NCBI RefSeq assembly: GCF_040549485.1
Contig: NZ_JBEPTK010000009.1
Coordinates: 62,001 to 126,000, forward strand
Source: Constrictibacter sp. MBR-5
Lineage (GTDB): Bacteria; Pseudomonadota; Alphaproteobacteria; JAJUGE01
DNA: 64,000 nucleotides
Direction: 5' to 3'
Shown one piece after another: positions 30,426-38,573 of the stretch (positions are counted from its first letter, which is position 1; each line of letters starts with the position of its first letter). A program made the position numbers and the translations under genes. The notes under the pieces are model-generated. The model was not told the origin of the DNA, made no database searches, and was given only the letters and a program-made list of their open reading frames with translations.

Positions 30426-31701
30426 TCAAGAACTTCGGCCCGCTACTGTGAGAATACGCGGTTTGGCAAAAGAACCTTCAGGCCTGTCAATCATTGCGCG
30501 CCTTGCGCTGGCCGGCCTCGTTTCGACTGTAGCCGCGTGCGCGACCACGCCGCCGCCGCCCTCGCCTCCGCCACCTCGTGCGGTCACCGAGCACGCTCCA
30601 CCGTCGGCACCATCTCGGGCTGAGCCGCAGGTGACCTTCGAACTTGAGCCCCGGCTTGTCCGGAGTTTCCGGAGCGACGGCAAGTTGGTACGGGTCGACG
30701 TCATCCGTGCGGTTGGCGCCGGCTCAAGCCGGCCTGCCGTCGTAATGCTCCACGGGGCCAGTGGACTCGGCAGCGGTTGGTTGGTGTTTCCCCATGCCGA
30801 GGAGTTAGCGCGCCGCGGCATCGATGCATTCGTGGTGCGCTACTATGATGGCCTCGACGGCAACGACGGGTCGAAGTCGAGTTCGGCTCTGCACTACAGA
30901 CGAGAGCAGATCATCTCAGACGCGATTTCCTACATCGCATCTATCCCCGAGATCGATCCGCAGCGGATCGGCGTCTACGGCATGTCGCTCGGAGCCTTCC
31001 ATGCCCTCGCCCTCGGAACTCACGATCGCCGTGTTGCAGCAATCGCGGATGTGATGGGGGCGATGCCGGGCCAGATCGCGCTCTCCAGCGTCACGAGCAT
31101 GCCCCCGACCTTGCTCATCCATGGGGCGCGAGACCGGATCGTTCCGATCGAGCGGATGTACGAGGTTGCGAGCAGGCTCGACGACATAGGCGCTTCGTAT
31201 GAGGTGAAAGTCTACACCGATCAGGCACATAATCTGGCCGGCGCAGCACATACGGATAGCATCCTCACCGTCGCCGACTTCTTCGATCGCCGCCTGAATG
31301 GAGCCGCTCAAACCGCCAGTGCACAGGTACCGGCATCTGCTCGCACGTTGACGTCACTCTCCGAGATCAAGCCGGTCATCACGGCACGCACGCAGAGCAA
31401 GAGTACGAAGACCGCCCTCAATTCACGGTCCAAGAAGGGCGCTAAAGATGTCAGAGTCACCGCCAAATCCTCGGCAACCAAGGTAGCCGGGAAGCCACGT
31501 GAAACCCCGGCCAAGGTCGCCACTGCGCCAATCCGTTCCACCACCAAGGCGTCCGGGCAATCGGCGTCCAGCGCCAACGCAGCACGCGGCGCAAAGGACA
31601 CGAAGTCACGGCAAGCTGCGGTGTCGCGCCCGGAGCCTCAGCCTGCCGCGACGAGAACGAAGACTCCGGTTGATCGCAATCAAGTCGCCGCTACGCGCTG
31701 A
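30415..31701 (+). CDS. Dienelactone-hydrolase-like lipoprotein with basic C-terminal tail
   Basis: A 428-residue protein with a lipobox-like VSTVAAC (Cys42) and proline-rich linker, so probably a membrane-anchored lipoprotein. Residues about 75-295 form an alpha/beta hydrolase of the DLH group, with Ser191 in GMSLG, Asp240 (HGARDRIVP) and His272 (DQAHNL). From about residue 300 to the end the sequence is a low-complexity, Lys/Ala/Ser/Thr-rich tail (SKSTKTALNSRSKKGAK), resembling histone-H1-like or cell-wall-binding tails. An alternative start at TTG 30463 would give a shorter signal. The tail is unusual for the family. It overlaps the LLM gene start to stop. Confidence 0.75.
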   Translation: MRHDQELRPATVRIRGLAKEPSGLSIIARLALAGLVSTVAACATTPPPPSPPPPRAVTEHAPPSAPSRAEPQVTFELEPRLVRSFRSDGKLVRVDVIRAVGAGSSRPAVVMLHGASGLGSGWLVFPHAEELARRGIDAFVVRYYDGLDGNDGSKSSSALHYRREQIISDAISYIASIPEIDPQRIGVYGMSLGAFHALALGTHDRRVAAIADVMGAMPGQIALSSVTSMPPTLLIHGARDRIVPIERMYEVASRLDDIGASYEVKVYTDQAHNLAGAAHTDSILTVADFFDRRLNGAAQTASAQVPASARTLTSLSEIKPVITARTQSKSTKTALNSRSKKGAKDVRVTAKSSATKVAGKPRETPAKVATAPIRSTTKASGQSASSANAARGAKDTKSRQAAVSRPEPQPAATRTKTPVDRNQVAATR

Positions 31702-31736
31702 TACGGCGACGACCGCCGCCGGCTCAGCGCTCGAAG

Positions 31737-33557
31737 CTAATGCGGCATCGCCTCAAGTTCGTCGATGAAGCCGGCTAGGACGTCAAGGCCGCGGCTCCAA
31801 AAAGCCGGGTCAGTCGCATCCAGTCCGAACGGTGCGAGCAGTTCCTTATGGTGTTTCGTCCCTCCGGCGCGGAGCATGTCGAGATACTTCGCCTGAAAGC
31901 CCGGATGACCGCTCTGATAGACGGCGAACAGCGAGTTCACGAGGCAATCGCCGAAAGCGTAGGCATAGACGTAAAAGGGCGAGTGAATAAAGTGGGGGAT
32001 GTAGGCCCAGTAGGTCCGGTAGACGTCTTCGAATCGAAGCGCGGGACCCAGGCTACGCTCTTGCACTTCCATCCATATGTCGCCCAACCGCGTCGCCGTC
32101 ACCTCGCCGGTACGCCTCTCGGCGTGGACCCGCTCTTCAAACTCGAAGAGGGCTATTTGGCGAACGACCGTGTTGAGCATGTCCTCCACCTTGCCTACAA
32201 GCATGGCCCGCCGACGGCGCGGATCCTGCTCGCGATCCAGCAATCGCCGGAAAGTGAGCATTTCGCCAAAGACTGAAGCGGTCTCAGCCAGCGTGAGCGG
32301 CGTATCCGCAAGCAGATGACCTTGCTGCGCGGCAAGCACTTGGTGGACGCCGTGACCGAGTTCATGGGCCAGCGTCATCACATCCCGCACTTTGCCCTGA
32401 TAGTTGAGCAGGATGTAGGGATGGGCGCTCGGAACCGTCGGATGCGCGAACGCTCCGGGTGACTTGCCCGCGCGGGCTGGCGCATCGATCCAGTTATGTT
32501 CGAAGAAACGGCCGCCGACAGCCGCCATCTCGGGATCAAAGGCCGCGTAGGCGGAAAGAACAGTCTCGCGCGCCTCATCCCAGCGCAAGGTGCGGTCCTC
32601 GGAGTCGGGGAGCGGCGCATTCCGGTCCCAATAGTCCAACTTCTCCCCGCCGAACCAGCCGGCTTTCAGCTTGTAGTAGCGGTGCGACAATCGGGAATAT
32701 GCATCGCGCACAGCACTAACCAGAGCGTCGACGACCTCGTCCTCCACCCGATTGGACAGGTTGCGGGCGGAGGTGGGGCGAGCGTAGTGCCGCCAGCGGT
32801 CGTCGATCTCCTTATCCTTCGCCAGCGTGTTCGTCACGTGCGCGAACAGACGGATGTTCTGCTGCAGAATCTGGCCGAGCGACCTCGCCGCGTCGCGTCG
32901 CACACCGCTGTCCCGATCGGATAGCAGGTGCAGAATTTCGGCGTTAGTCAGATTCTTGTCACGGAAAGGAAAACGCAGGCCCGCCATGGTCTCGTCGAAC
33001 AGACGCGTCCAGGCGGCCCGACCCGCGACGTGCTTGTCGTTCAACAACCGTTCCATGTCCTCGTCGAGTTGGTGGGGACGGAACGCCCTGCTGTTTTCCA
33101 CCCAGGAAGCATACCGTGCCAGCGCAGGCGCTTTGAGTTTCGCCTCCATATCGCCCGGCTCGATCAGGTTTAACTCGAGTGTGAAGAACAGGAGGTCGCT
33201 CGCAATATCCGTTACACGCTCTTGGACCCCCTGGTAGAATTTTCCAATCTCCGGATCTTCTAAGTTCTTCGAGTGCAGAAGTTGCGCGTAGCTCATGACA
33301 CGGGAGAGGGTTTCGTCAATCCTTTCGTAGGCGGCCACCGCTGCTCCCAGCCTGTCACCGTCCAGTTCCGCCACGTGCGTACGGAAGTCCTTGGCAAACA
33401 CCTTGGCAGCGGCTGCGGCAGCTTCTAGATCGTCCTTGAGTGCCTTGGAGTCAGGGGCCGGATACAGATCCGTCAGATCCCATTCTGGTAGCGGACCGAG
33501 GTCCGCCCCTGGATCGCTTTCCGGTTCCACCGCCGCAAGGTACCGATCGTCACTCAT
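31737..33557 (-). CDS. pepF: M3 family oligoendopeptidase F
   Basis: A 606-residue zinc metallopeptidase. The HELGH motif is within MTLAHELGHGVHQVLAAQQG, followed at the usual distance by the third ligand Glu in LAETASVFGEMLTF. The N-terminal helical part (ALKDDLEAAAAAAKVF) and C-terminal QSGHPGFQAKYLDML are typical of PepF/M3B enzymes. It cleaves short peptides (about 7-17 residues) in the cytosol. Length is normal. It is divergent from the acyl-CoA ligase gene with a 113-base shared promoter region. Confidence 0.92.
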   Translation of the reverse strand: MSDDRYLAAVEPESDPGADLGPLPEWDLTDLYPAPDSKALKDDLEAAAAAAKVFAKDFRTHVAELDGDRLGAAVAAYERIDETLSRVMSYAQLLHSKNLEDPEIGKFYQGVQERVTDIASDLLFFTLELNLIEPGDMEAKLKAPALARYASWVENSRAFRPHQLDEDMERLLNDKHVAGRAAWTRLFDETMAGLRFPFRDKNLTNAEILHLLSDRDSGVRRDAARSLGQILQQNIRLFAHVTNTLAKDKEIDDRWRHYARPTSARNLSNRVEDEVVDALVSAVRDAYSRLSHRYYKLKAGWFGGEKLDYWDRNAPLPDSEDRTLRWDEARETVLSAYAAFDPEMAAVGGRFFEHNWIDAPARAGKSPGAFAHPTVPSAHPYILLNYQGKVRDVMTLAHELGHGVHQVLAAQQGHLLADTPLTLAETASVFGEMLTFRRLLDREQDPRRRRAMLVGKVEDMLNTVVRQIALFEFEERVHAERRTGEVTATRLGDIWMEVQERSLGPALRFEDVYRTYWAYIPHFIHSPFYVYAYAFGDCLVNSLFAVYQSGHPGFQAKYLDMLRAGGTKHHKELLAPFGLDATDPAFWSRGLDVLAGFIDELEAMPH

Positions 33558-33670
33558 GCTTCAACTCCTCCAGGTAGCGCGCGATATAATGCCCTCGCTG
33601 CGCCCATCCAAGGCGGCGCACCGAAGACGACCGAGCGGCACGGCTCATCCGTGAACCGTAGGGAGGAAGC

Positions 33671-35479
33671 GTGCAGGATCAAAGTCTGGAAGCCGGCTTG
33701 GCCCGGTATCGGACGTGGCCGAACCTCGTGGCCATGTTCTTCGAACAGGCCCAAACCCACAGCGATCGTCCCTTTCTCTGGCATAAGGATCGAGGTGAGT
33801 ATCGGCCGCTCTCCTGGTCGGAGACCGCCCAACAGGTCATGCAATTCGCCAGTGGCCTCCGAGCACTCGGTATCGCGCCGGGGGACCGGGTAGCGCTCAT
33901 CGCCGAAAACCGACCGGAATGGATGATCGCCGACCTGGGCATCATGGCCGCTGGAGCGATCACGGTTCCCAGCTACGCGACCTACACCACGGACGACCAC
34001 TTCCATCTTCTATCCGACAGCGGCGCAAAGGCTGTTGTGGTTTCAACCGCAGCGCTTTGCGGGAAAGTCCTGCCAGCCGTCGAGCGAAACGCCGCCACCG
34101 CTTTGGTCATCACAATCGACCCGGCGTCGCAACATCGCGACAGTGGCGCGCATATCATCCCTTGGGCGGAGGTCATCGCCGCCGGCACCGCGGCGGGCGA
34201 CGGCGTGCTCATGGGCACCTCGGAGACGGGACGGGACGAGCCGGCCTGCATCATCTACACGTCCGGCACGGGAGGCGCTCCCAAGGGCGTGGTTCTCAGC
34301 CACGGAGCGATCCTGTTCAACTGCATGGGCGCTTTCGATCTACTTCACGAACTGGGCTTGGACGACGAGGTATTCCTCTCCTTCTTGCCGCTCTGTCACT
34401 CCTACGAGCATACTGCCGGACACTTCTTTCCCACGTCGATTGGAGCTCAGATCTACTACGCGGAAAGCATTGAGGCGCTCGGGCGAAACATGATGGAAGC
34501 CCGACCGACGATCATGACGGCGGTTCCGCGGCTCTACGAGACACTCCACGCCCGCATAATGCATAGCCAGCGCAACAGTCCGCCGTTGCGCCAGCGTCTC
34601 TTCCACGCCGCAGTCCGCCTCGGCCGCAAGCGATACGAACATGCCGGCCGGCTCTCTCCGTTAGATCGCATTTTCGATCTAGCACTGGATCATCTGGTGC
34701 GCGCAAAGGTCCGAGAGCGCTTCGGCGGTCGGATCAAGGCGCTCGTCTCAGGTGGCGCCCCGCTCAATGTCGAGATCGGCATTTTCTTCACCGCCCTCGG
34801 ACTCCGGCTTCTGCAGGGATACGGCCAAACAGAGTCCGCCCCCGTCGTCAGCTGTAACCGACCGCATAAAGTCAAAATTCATACCGTGGGGCCACCGCTC
34901 CGCGATGTCGAAGTCCGCATCGCGGACGATGGGGAAATTCTGGTTCGCGGCGAACTCGTCATGCGCGGCTATTGGAACAAGCCCGAAGCGACTGCCGAGG
35001 TGCTTCGCAACGGATGGCTGCATACAGGCGACATCGGCGTCATCGACAGCGACGGCTACCTCCAGATCACAGACCGAAAGAAGGACATTATCGTCAACTC
35101 GGGAGGCGACAACATCGCGCCCCAGCGGGTGGAAGGCTTCCTGGCACTGCAGCCGGAGATCTGCCAGGCGATGGTCTACGGTGACAAGCGGCCCTACCTG
35201 GTGGCCCTGATCGTCCCGGATACGGAATTCGCCGCAGCCTGGGCACGGGCCCACGGTCAGCCAATCGAAACGCTTCCGGACGTGCCGGCCTTCCGCAAGG
35301 AGATCAGCGCTGCGATCGATCGGACCAGTGCCGAGCTCTCGATCGTCGAACGGGTCCGCAAGTTCATCATCGTGCCGCAGCCGTTCACGGTGGAGAACAA
35401 CATGATGACTCCGTCGCTTAAAATCCGCAGGCACGTGATCCGCGCGGCGTATCGCGATCGCCTTGAAGCGCTCTACTGA
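33671..35479 (+). CDS. long-chain acyl-CoA ligase (AMP-binding)
   Basis: A 602-residue ANL superfamily enzyme, long-chain fatty-acyl-CoA synthetase type. Motifs: the P-loop IIYTSGTGGAPKGVVLSH, LLQGYGQTESAP, YWNKPEATAEV, then HTGDIGVIDSDGYLQITDRKKDII and the hinge. The expected C-terminal Lys region reads MMTPSLKIRR. It adenylates a fatty or aromatic acid and loads CoA at the membrane face. GTG 33671 follows GGGAGG at ideal spacing, which decides the start. The last domain is slightly long, as in bacterial FadD15-like enzymes. Physiological substrate unknown. Confidence 0.88.
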   Translation: MQDQSLEAGLARYRTWPNLVAMFFEQAQTHSDRPFLWHKDRGEYRPLSWSETAQQVMQFASGLRALGIAPGDRVALIAENRPEWMIADLGIMAAGAITVPSYATYTTDDHFHLLSDSGAKAVVVSTAALCGKVLPAVERNAATALVITIDPASQHRDSGAHIIPWAEVIAAGTAAGDGVLMGTSETGRDEPACIIYTSGTGGAPKGVVLSHGAILFNCMGAFDLLHELGLDDEVFLSFLPLCHSYEHTAGHFFPTSIGAQIYYAESIEALGRNMMEARPTIMTAVPRLYETLHARIMHSQRNSPPLRQRLFHAAVRLGRKRYEHAGRLSPLDRIFDLALDHLVRAKVRERFGGRIKALVSGGAPLNVEIGIFFTALGLRLLQGYGQTESAPVVSCNRPHKVKIHTVGPPLRDVEVRIADDGEILVRGELVMRGYWNKPEATAEVLRNGWLHTGDIGVIDSDGYLQITDRKKDIIVNSGGDNIAPQRVEGFLALQPEICQAMVYGDKRPYLVALIVPDTEFAAAWARAHGQPIETLPDVPAFRKEISAAIDRTSAELSIVERVRKFIIVPQPFTVENNMMTPSLKIRRHVIRAAYRDRLEALY

Positions 35480-35550
35480 TACTCGCGTACTGCGGAACTG
35501 TAACAGCGGACGGCCGTTGTCTGGCTGAACCGAAACGAGGTGGCGGGTCG

Positions 35551-36027
35551 ATGAGCGAGCACGGCAATGCAGGCGCGCGCGAACGCATCGAGGAGAAGGC
35601 GTCCGAGGCATATGACGCAGTCCGTGAGAGGACTCACGGCCTAGTCGACGATATCCGCGAACAGGCTGAGACGATCGCAGCCCGCCAGAAGGCGATGATC
35701 GCGGATCGGATCGACGGTACAGCCGCCGCGATCCGCAAAGCTGCCGAAGAGTTCGACGCTCAGCAGCAGCCCGTCATGGCTGGCTACGCGGAGGATATCG
35801 CCACCGCCGTAGGCAGCGTCTCGAAAGCCGTACGGAACCGCGAGGTCTCCGAGATCGCGGAAGACGTCGAAGACCTCGCACGACAGCATCCGGGGCTTTG
35901 CTTGGCGGGCTGCGTGCTCCTCGGGTTTGCCGCTGCGCGCTTCCTGCGCGCTGTCGCCGAGCCCCGGCCACGGTCACGCGTTGCTGCGGCGCCGTCAAGC
36001 GGCCCGGGGATGGGCGGCCCGGTATGA
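35551..36027 (+). CDS. DUF883/YqjD-like membrane-anchored stress protein
   Basis: A 158-residue protein: an acidic and basic amphipathic helical region (residues 1-105, e.g. ARERIEEKASEAYDAVRERT) then a single membrane helix at about 112-130 (LCLAGCVLLGFAAARFL) and a short tail. This is the plan of YqjD/ElaB-type proteins that sit in the inner membrane and bind ribosomes in stationary phase. It starts a three-gene set with a holin-X protein and a DUF3618-like protein. Its stop overlaps the next ATG (ATGA). Confidence 0.65.
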   Translation: MSEHGNAGARERIEEKASEAYDAVRERTHGLVDDIREQAETIAARQKAMIADRIDGTAAAIRKAAEEFDAQQQPVMAGYAEDIATAVGSVSKAVRNREVSEIAEDVEDLARQHPGLCLAGCVLLGFAAARFLRAVAEPRPRSRVAAAPSSGPGMGGPV

Positions 36028-36431
36028 CATCCCCTGAGCGAGGCGCGGCATCCGACACGATCGAAGCGTCATTCTCCCGACTGGGACAGTTGGCTGCTTC
36101 GCTGGTGCGCGACGAGATGGCACTGGCTAAGGCCGAGGCCGGCGAGAAAGCGCGTCAACTGGCACTGGGTGCTGGCGCTGTGGTTGTCGGCGCCATGATC
36201 TCGCTCGCCGGCGTCATCGTGCTCTATGAAGGCTTCGTTGCGGCGATGCGGGACTTTGCAGGGGTTCACCCTGTTTTCTCAGCTTTGGGTGCCTCGATCC
36301 TGATTGCGGTGATCGCCGGTTGGCTGGTGTACAGCGCCGTCGTCCGGTTGAAACCATCCGGGCTCGTCCCTCGTCACACGATCGACAGTCTGCGGCGCGA
36401 TCGCGAGATGCTCGAAACCCTCGGGCGCTGA
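36024..36431 (+). CDS. phage holin-X family (YqjE-like) membrane protein
   Basis: A 135-residue protein with two membrane helices (about residues 48-72 and 86-108; AGAVVVGAMISLAGVIVLYEG and SALGASILIAVIAGWLVYSAVV). The N-terminal SRLGQLAASLVRDEMALAKAEAGEKARQ is the classic amphipathic part of the putative Actinobacterial holin-X/DUF1469 family. Despite the name it is a chromosomal envelope protein, paired with YqjD in E. coli. It overlaps its upstream partner by four bases. Function is not established. Confidence 0.75.
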   Translation: MTSPERGAASDTIEASFSRLGQLAASLVRDEMALAKAEAGEKARQLALGAGAVVVGAMISLAGVIVLYEGFVAAMRDFAGVHPVFSALGASILIAVIAGWLVYSAVVRLKPSGLVPRHTIDSLRRDREMLETLGR

Positions 36432-36470
36432 CGCCCAGTTTCCGTCACGGCTGATGCCGGGAGAATGCGA

Positions 36471-37151
36471 ATGACAGACTATCCCAATGACGTCCGCGAC
36501 ATGGCGGACTGCGTCGTAGAGGCGGCGCGGGAACACCCCGTGCCGGTGGCACTGGCCGGTCTCGGCCTAGGCTATCTGCTGTATGCGACGCTGACGCGCT
36601 CGCGCAATTCCGACCTGCGCCAGAGCGAGTTCTCGGATTACATCGACCCGCTGGCGGACGGGCCGGCCTACGACATGGACGACTATCGCGAGCCTCACCC
36701 GAGCCGTCGCCGCGCGCGGGAGACGGTCGACGCCGTGCGTAGCGCCGGCGCGCGCGCCGGCGAAGCCGCGACGGACTTCGGCCACCGCGCTTACGTCAGG
36801 GCGGAGAGTGCCGGCCGGTATGCGAAGCGGACGTTCGCCGAGACCGTCGACGAGCGACCGCTGGTGCTCGCGGCGATCGGCCTCGCGATAGGTGCCGCGG
36901 TCGGTGCTGCCCTGCCCCGCACGCGGCAGGAACGAGCTTGGCTCGGCGATGCGGCGTCGGAGGTGCGGGAGCGCGGCCAAGCCTACGCCCGCGAGCAATG
37001 GGAGCGCGGCGAGCGCGTCGTCGAGAAGGCGACCGCAGCGGCCAAGGCCGAGGCTAAGCGGCAGGGGCTGACGCCCGACGATCTCGCCGACAAGGCCGAG
37101 CAGGTGGCCGAAGCCGGCACCGATGCCGGACAGTCCGAATTGAACCGGTGA
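36471..37151 (+). CDS. DUF3618-like membrane protein
   Basis: A 226-residue protein with two glycine-rich hydrophobic stretches (VALAGLGLGYLLYATL near 26-43 and VLAAIGLAIGAAVGAALP near 132-150) and a helical, charged C-terminal region (VVEKATAAAKAEAKRQ). The layout and position after the holin-X gene fit the DUF3618 (nutrient-deprivation-induced) family of alphaproteobacteria. ATG 36471 is preferred because GGGAGA lies at good distance; ATG 36465 adds two residues. Codon use returns to strong GC bias here. It converges with threonine aldolase. Confidence 0.6.
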   Translation: MTDYPNDVRDMADCVVEAAREHPVPVALAGLGLGYLLYATLTRSRNSDLRQSEFSDYIDPLADGPAYDMDDYREPHPSRRRARETVDAVRSAGARAGEAATDFGHRAYVRAESAGRYAKRTFAETVDERPLVLAAIGLAIGAAVGAALPRTRQERAWLGDAASEVRERGQAYAREQWERGERVVEKATAAAKAEAKRQGLTPDDLADKAEQVAEAGTDAGQSELNR

Positions 37152-37167
37152 GCGGCGGAGCGGCGGC

Positions 37168-38217
37168 CTAAGCAGCCGCCTCGTTCACTACCTCACGGAC
37201 CGCGGCAATCGCGCGGTCGATGCCCGCGCGGTCCACGTCCAGATGCGTGACCGCGCGGATTCGTTTGCCGTCACCGAGGCCCATGCGGACGCCCTTGGCG
37301 AGCAGCCGCTCGTAGAAGGCCTGCGGTGTCAGGCCCGTCTCGGCGACTTCGAAGAAGACCATGTTGGTCGCGACCTCTGCCGGCGACAGCACGATGCCGG
37401 GGATCTGGGCGAGGCCACGGGCCAGCACGCGGGCGTTCTCGTGATCGTCGGCGAGCCTGTCGACGTGATGTTCCAGGGCGTAGACGCCGGCCGCCGCAAT
37501 GATGCCGGCCTGACGCATCGCGCCGCCGAACTGATGCTTCCAGCGCCACGCTTCCTCGACGAAGTCGGCCGAGCCGCAGAGCACGGCACCGACCGGGCAG
37601 CCGAGCCCCTTGCTGAGATCGACCCACGCCGAGTCGCAGATGGACGCGAAGGCGCTCGGCTTCACGCCGGCCGACACCGCCGCGTTCATCAGGCGGGCGC
37701 CGTCCATGTGCATGCCGAGCCCGTGCTTCTTCGCGACGCCGCGTACCTCCTTCAGCTTCTCCATCGGCCAGACGCTGCCGCCGCCGAAGTTGGAGGTCTG
37801 CTCGACGGACACCAGCTTGGCGCGCGGGCGGTTGCGCTTGTACGGCCGAATCGCGGCTTCGAGCTGCTCGCCGGTGAAGATCCCGTCGTCGCCGTCGATC
37901 ATGTTCAGCATGCACCCCGAGAGCGCCGCCGGGCCGCCCGCCTCGGCGTGGATCGGGTGCGCCGTCTTGTCGAGCAGCACCTCGTCGCCCTGCCGGCAAT
38001 AAACCCGGTAGGCGATCGCGTTGCACATCGTGCCCGAGGGCACGAAGACGGCGGCCTCGTGGCCCATCATGTCGGCCACCATCTCGACCAGCCGGTTGAC
38101 GCTGGGATCCTCGTGCGCCTGCTCGTTGCCGACCTCCGCCTCCGCCATCGCCTTGCGCATGCCGGGGGTCGGCTTGGTGATCGTGTCGCTATAGAGATCG
38201 ATCTGGACGGCAGGCAT
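37168..38217 (-). CDS. ltaE: low-specificity L-threonine aldolase
   Basis: A 349-residue PLP enzyme that cleaves L-threonine or allo-threonine to glycine and acetaldehyde. Features: IDLYSDTITKPTPGMRKAMA at the start, VFVPSGTMCNAIA, the PLP Asp region LGMHMDGARLMNAAV, and the Schiff-base Lys203 in VDLSKGLGCPVGAVL. Length fits the family. Its product glycine feeds the glycine cleavage operon that starts about 350 bases away on the same strand, though terminators separate them. ATG 38217 matches the family start; upstream in-frame sequence is not conserved in style. Confidence 0.9.
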   Translation of the reverse strand: MPAVQIDLYSDTITKPTPGMRKAMAEAEVGNEQAHEDPSVNRLVEMVADMMGHEAAVFVPSGTMCNAIAYRVYCRQGDEVLLDKTAHPIHAEAGGPAALSGCMLNMIDGDDGIFTGEQLEAAIRPYKRNRPRAKLVSVEQTSNFGGGSVWPMEKLKEVRGVAKKHGLGMHMDGARLMNAAVSAGVKPSAFASICDSAWVDLSKGLGCPVGAVLCGSADFVEEAWRWKHQFGGAMRQAGIIAAAGVYALEHHVDRLADDHENARVLARGLAQIPGIVLSPAEVATNMVFFEVAETGLTPQAFYERLLAKGVRMGLGDGKRIRAVTHLDVDRAGIDRAIAAVREVVNEAAA

Positions 38218-38371
38218 GGCGGCGGCTCCATGGAAGCAGGGTCGGACGGCGTCGGCCACTGTCAGCTCCCGGAAGAGGCTGGCGCCCGACGATCGAACTG
38301 CCGCCAGTCTAGCACCGATCCCGCCGCCGCGCCCATCCGGTGCCACGCGGCGAGCGCGCATAGCGAAAAAT

Positions 38372-38401
38372 AGGTTTTTATGGGGGTGCCGATAAAAACC
38401 T
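38372..38401 (-). terminator. Terminator hairpin 1 between gcvPB and ltaE
   Basis: Perfect 10-bp arms AGGTTTTTAT and ATAAAAACCT around a ten-base loop. On the minus strand the stem is followed by ATTTTTCG, a usable T-run. It lies between the gcv operon and ltaE and would stop gcv transcription reaching ltaE. Confidence 0.6.
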
Positions 38402-38431
38402 GTTTCGGATCAGTCTGTTGCCCCACTCCGA

Positions 38432-38462
38432 AAAACCCGCCCACGAAAGATCGGCGGGTTTT
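38432..38462 (-). terminator. Terminator hairpin 2 between gcvPB and ltaE
   Basis: Perfect 10-bp stem (AAAACCCGCC with GGCGGGTTTT) and an 11-base loop. On the minus strand it ends GGCGGGTTTTTCGG, a standard Rho-independent form. It precedes hairpin 1 in the direction of gcv transcription, giving tandem terminators. Confidence 0.7.
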
Positions 38463-38530
38463 CATGGTGAAACACGGGGCGCCCTCACCCCGATGCGCCT
38501 CCCAAAGGACGGAAGTCCTGTATATAGCGG

Positions 38531-38564
38531 CAGCCCACCGGCGTGCAACGACGCCGGTGGGCTG
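38531..38564 (-). terminator. GC-rich 14-bp hairpin just after gcvPB
   Basis: Perfect 14-bp inverted repeat (CAGCCCACCGGCGT with ACGCCGGTGGGCTG) and a six-base loop, starting ten bases after the gcvPB stop on the minus strand. There is no T-run, so it may stabilise the operon mRNA 3' end or act with the two downstream terminators. The remainder of the 356-base gap shows no gene. Confidence 0.55.
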
Positions 38565-38573
38565 GGAATTCCG

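Noticed and set aside
36024-36431. Phage holin as evidence of a prophage
   Set aside because: The holin-X family is chromosomal and sits in a YqjD/YqjE-like set with no phage neighbours.
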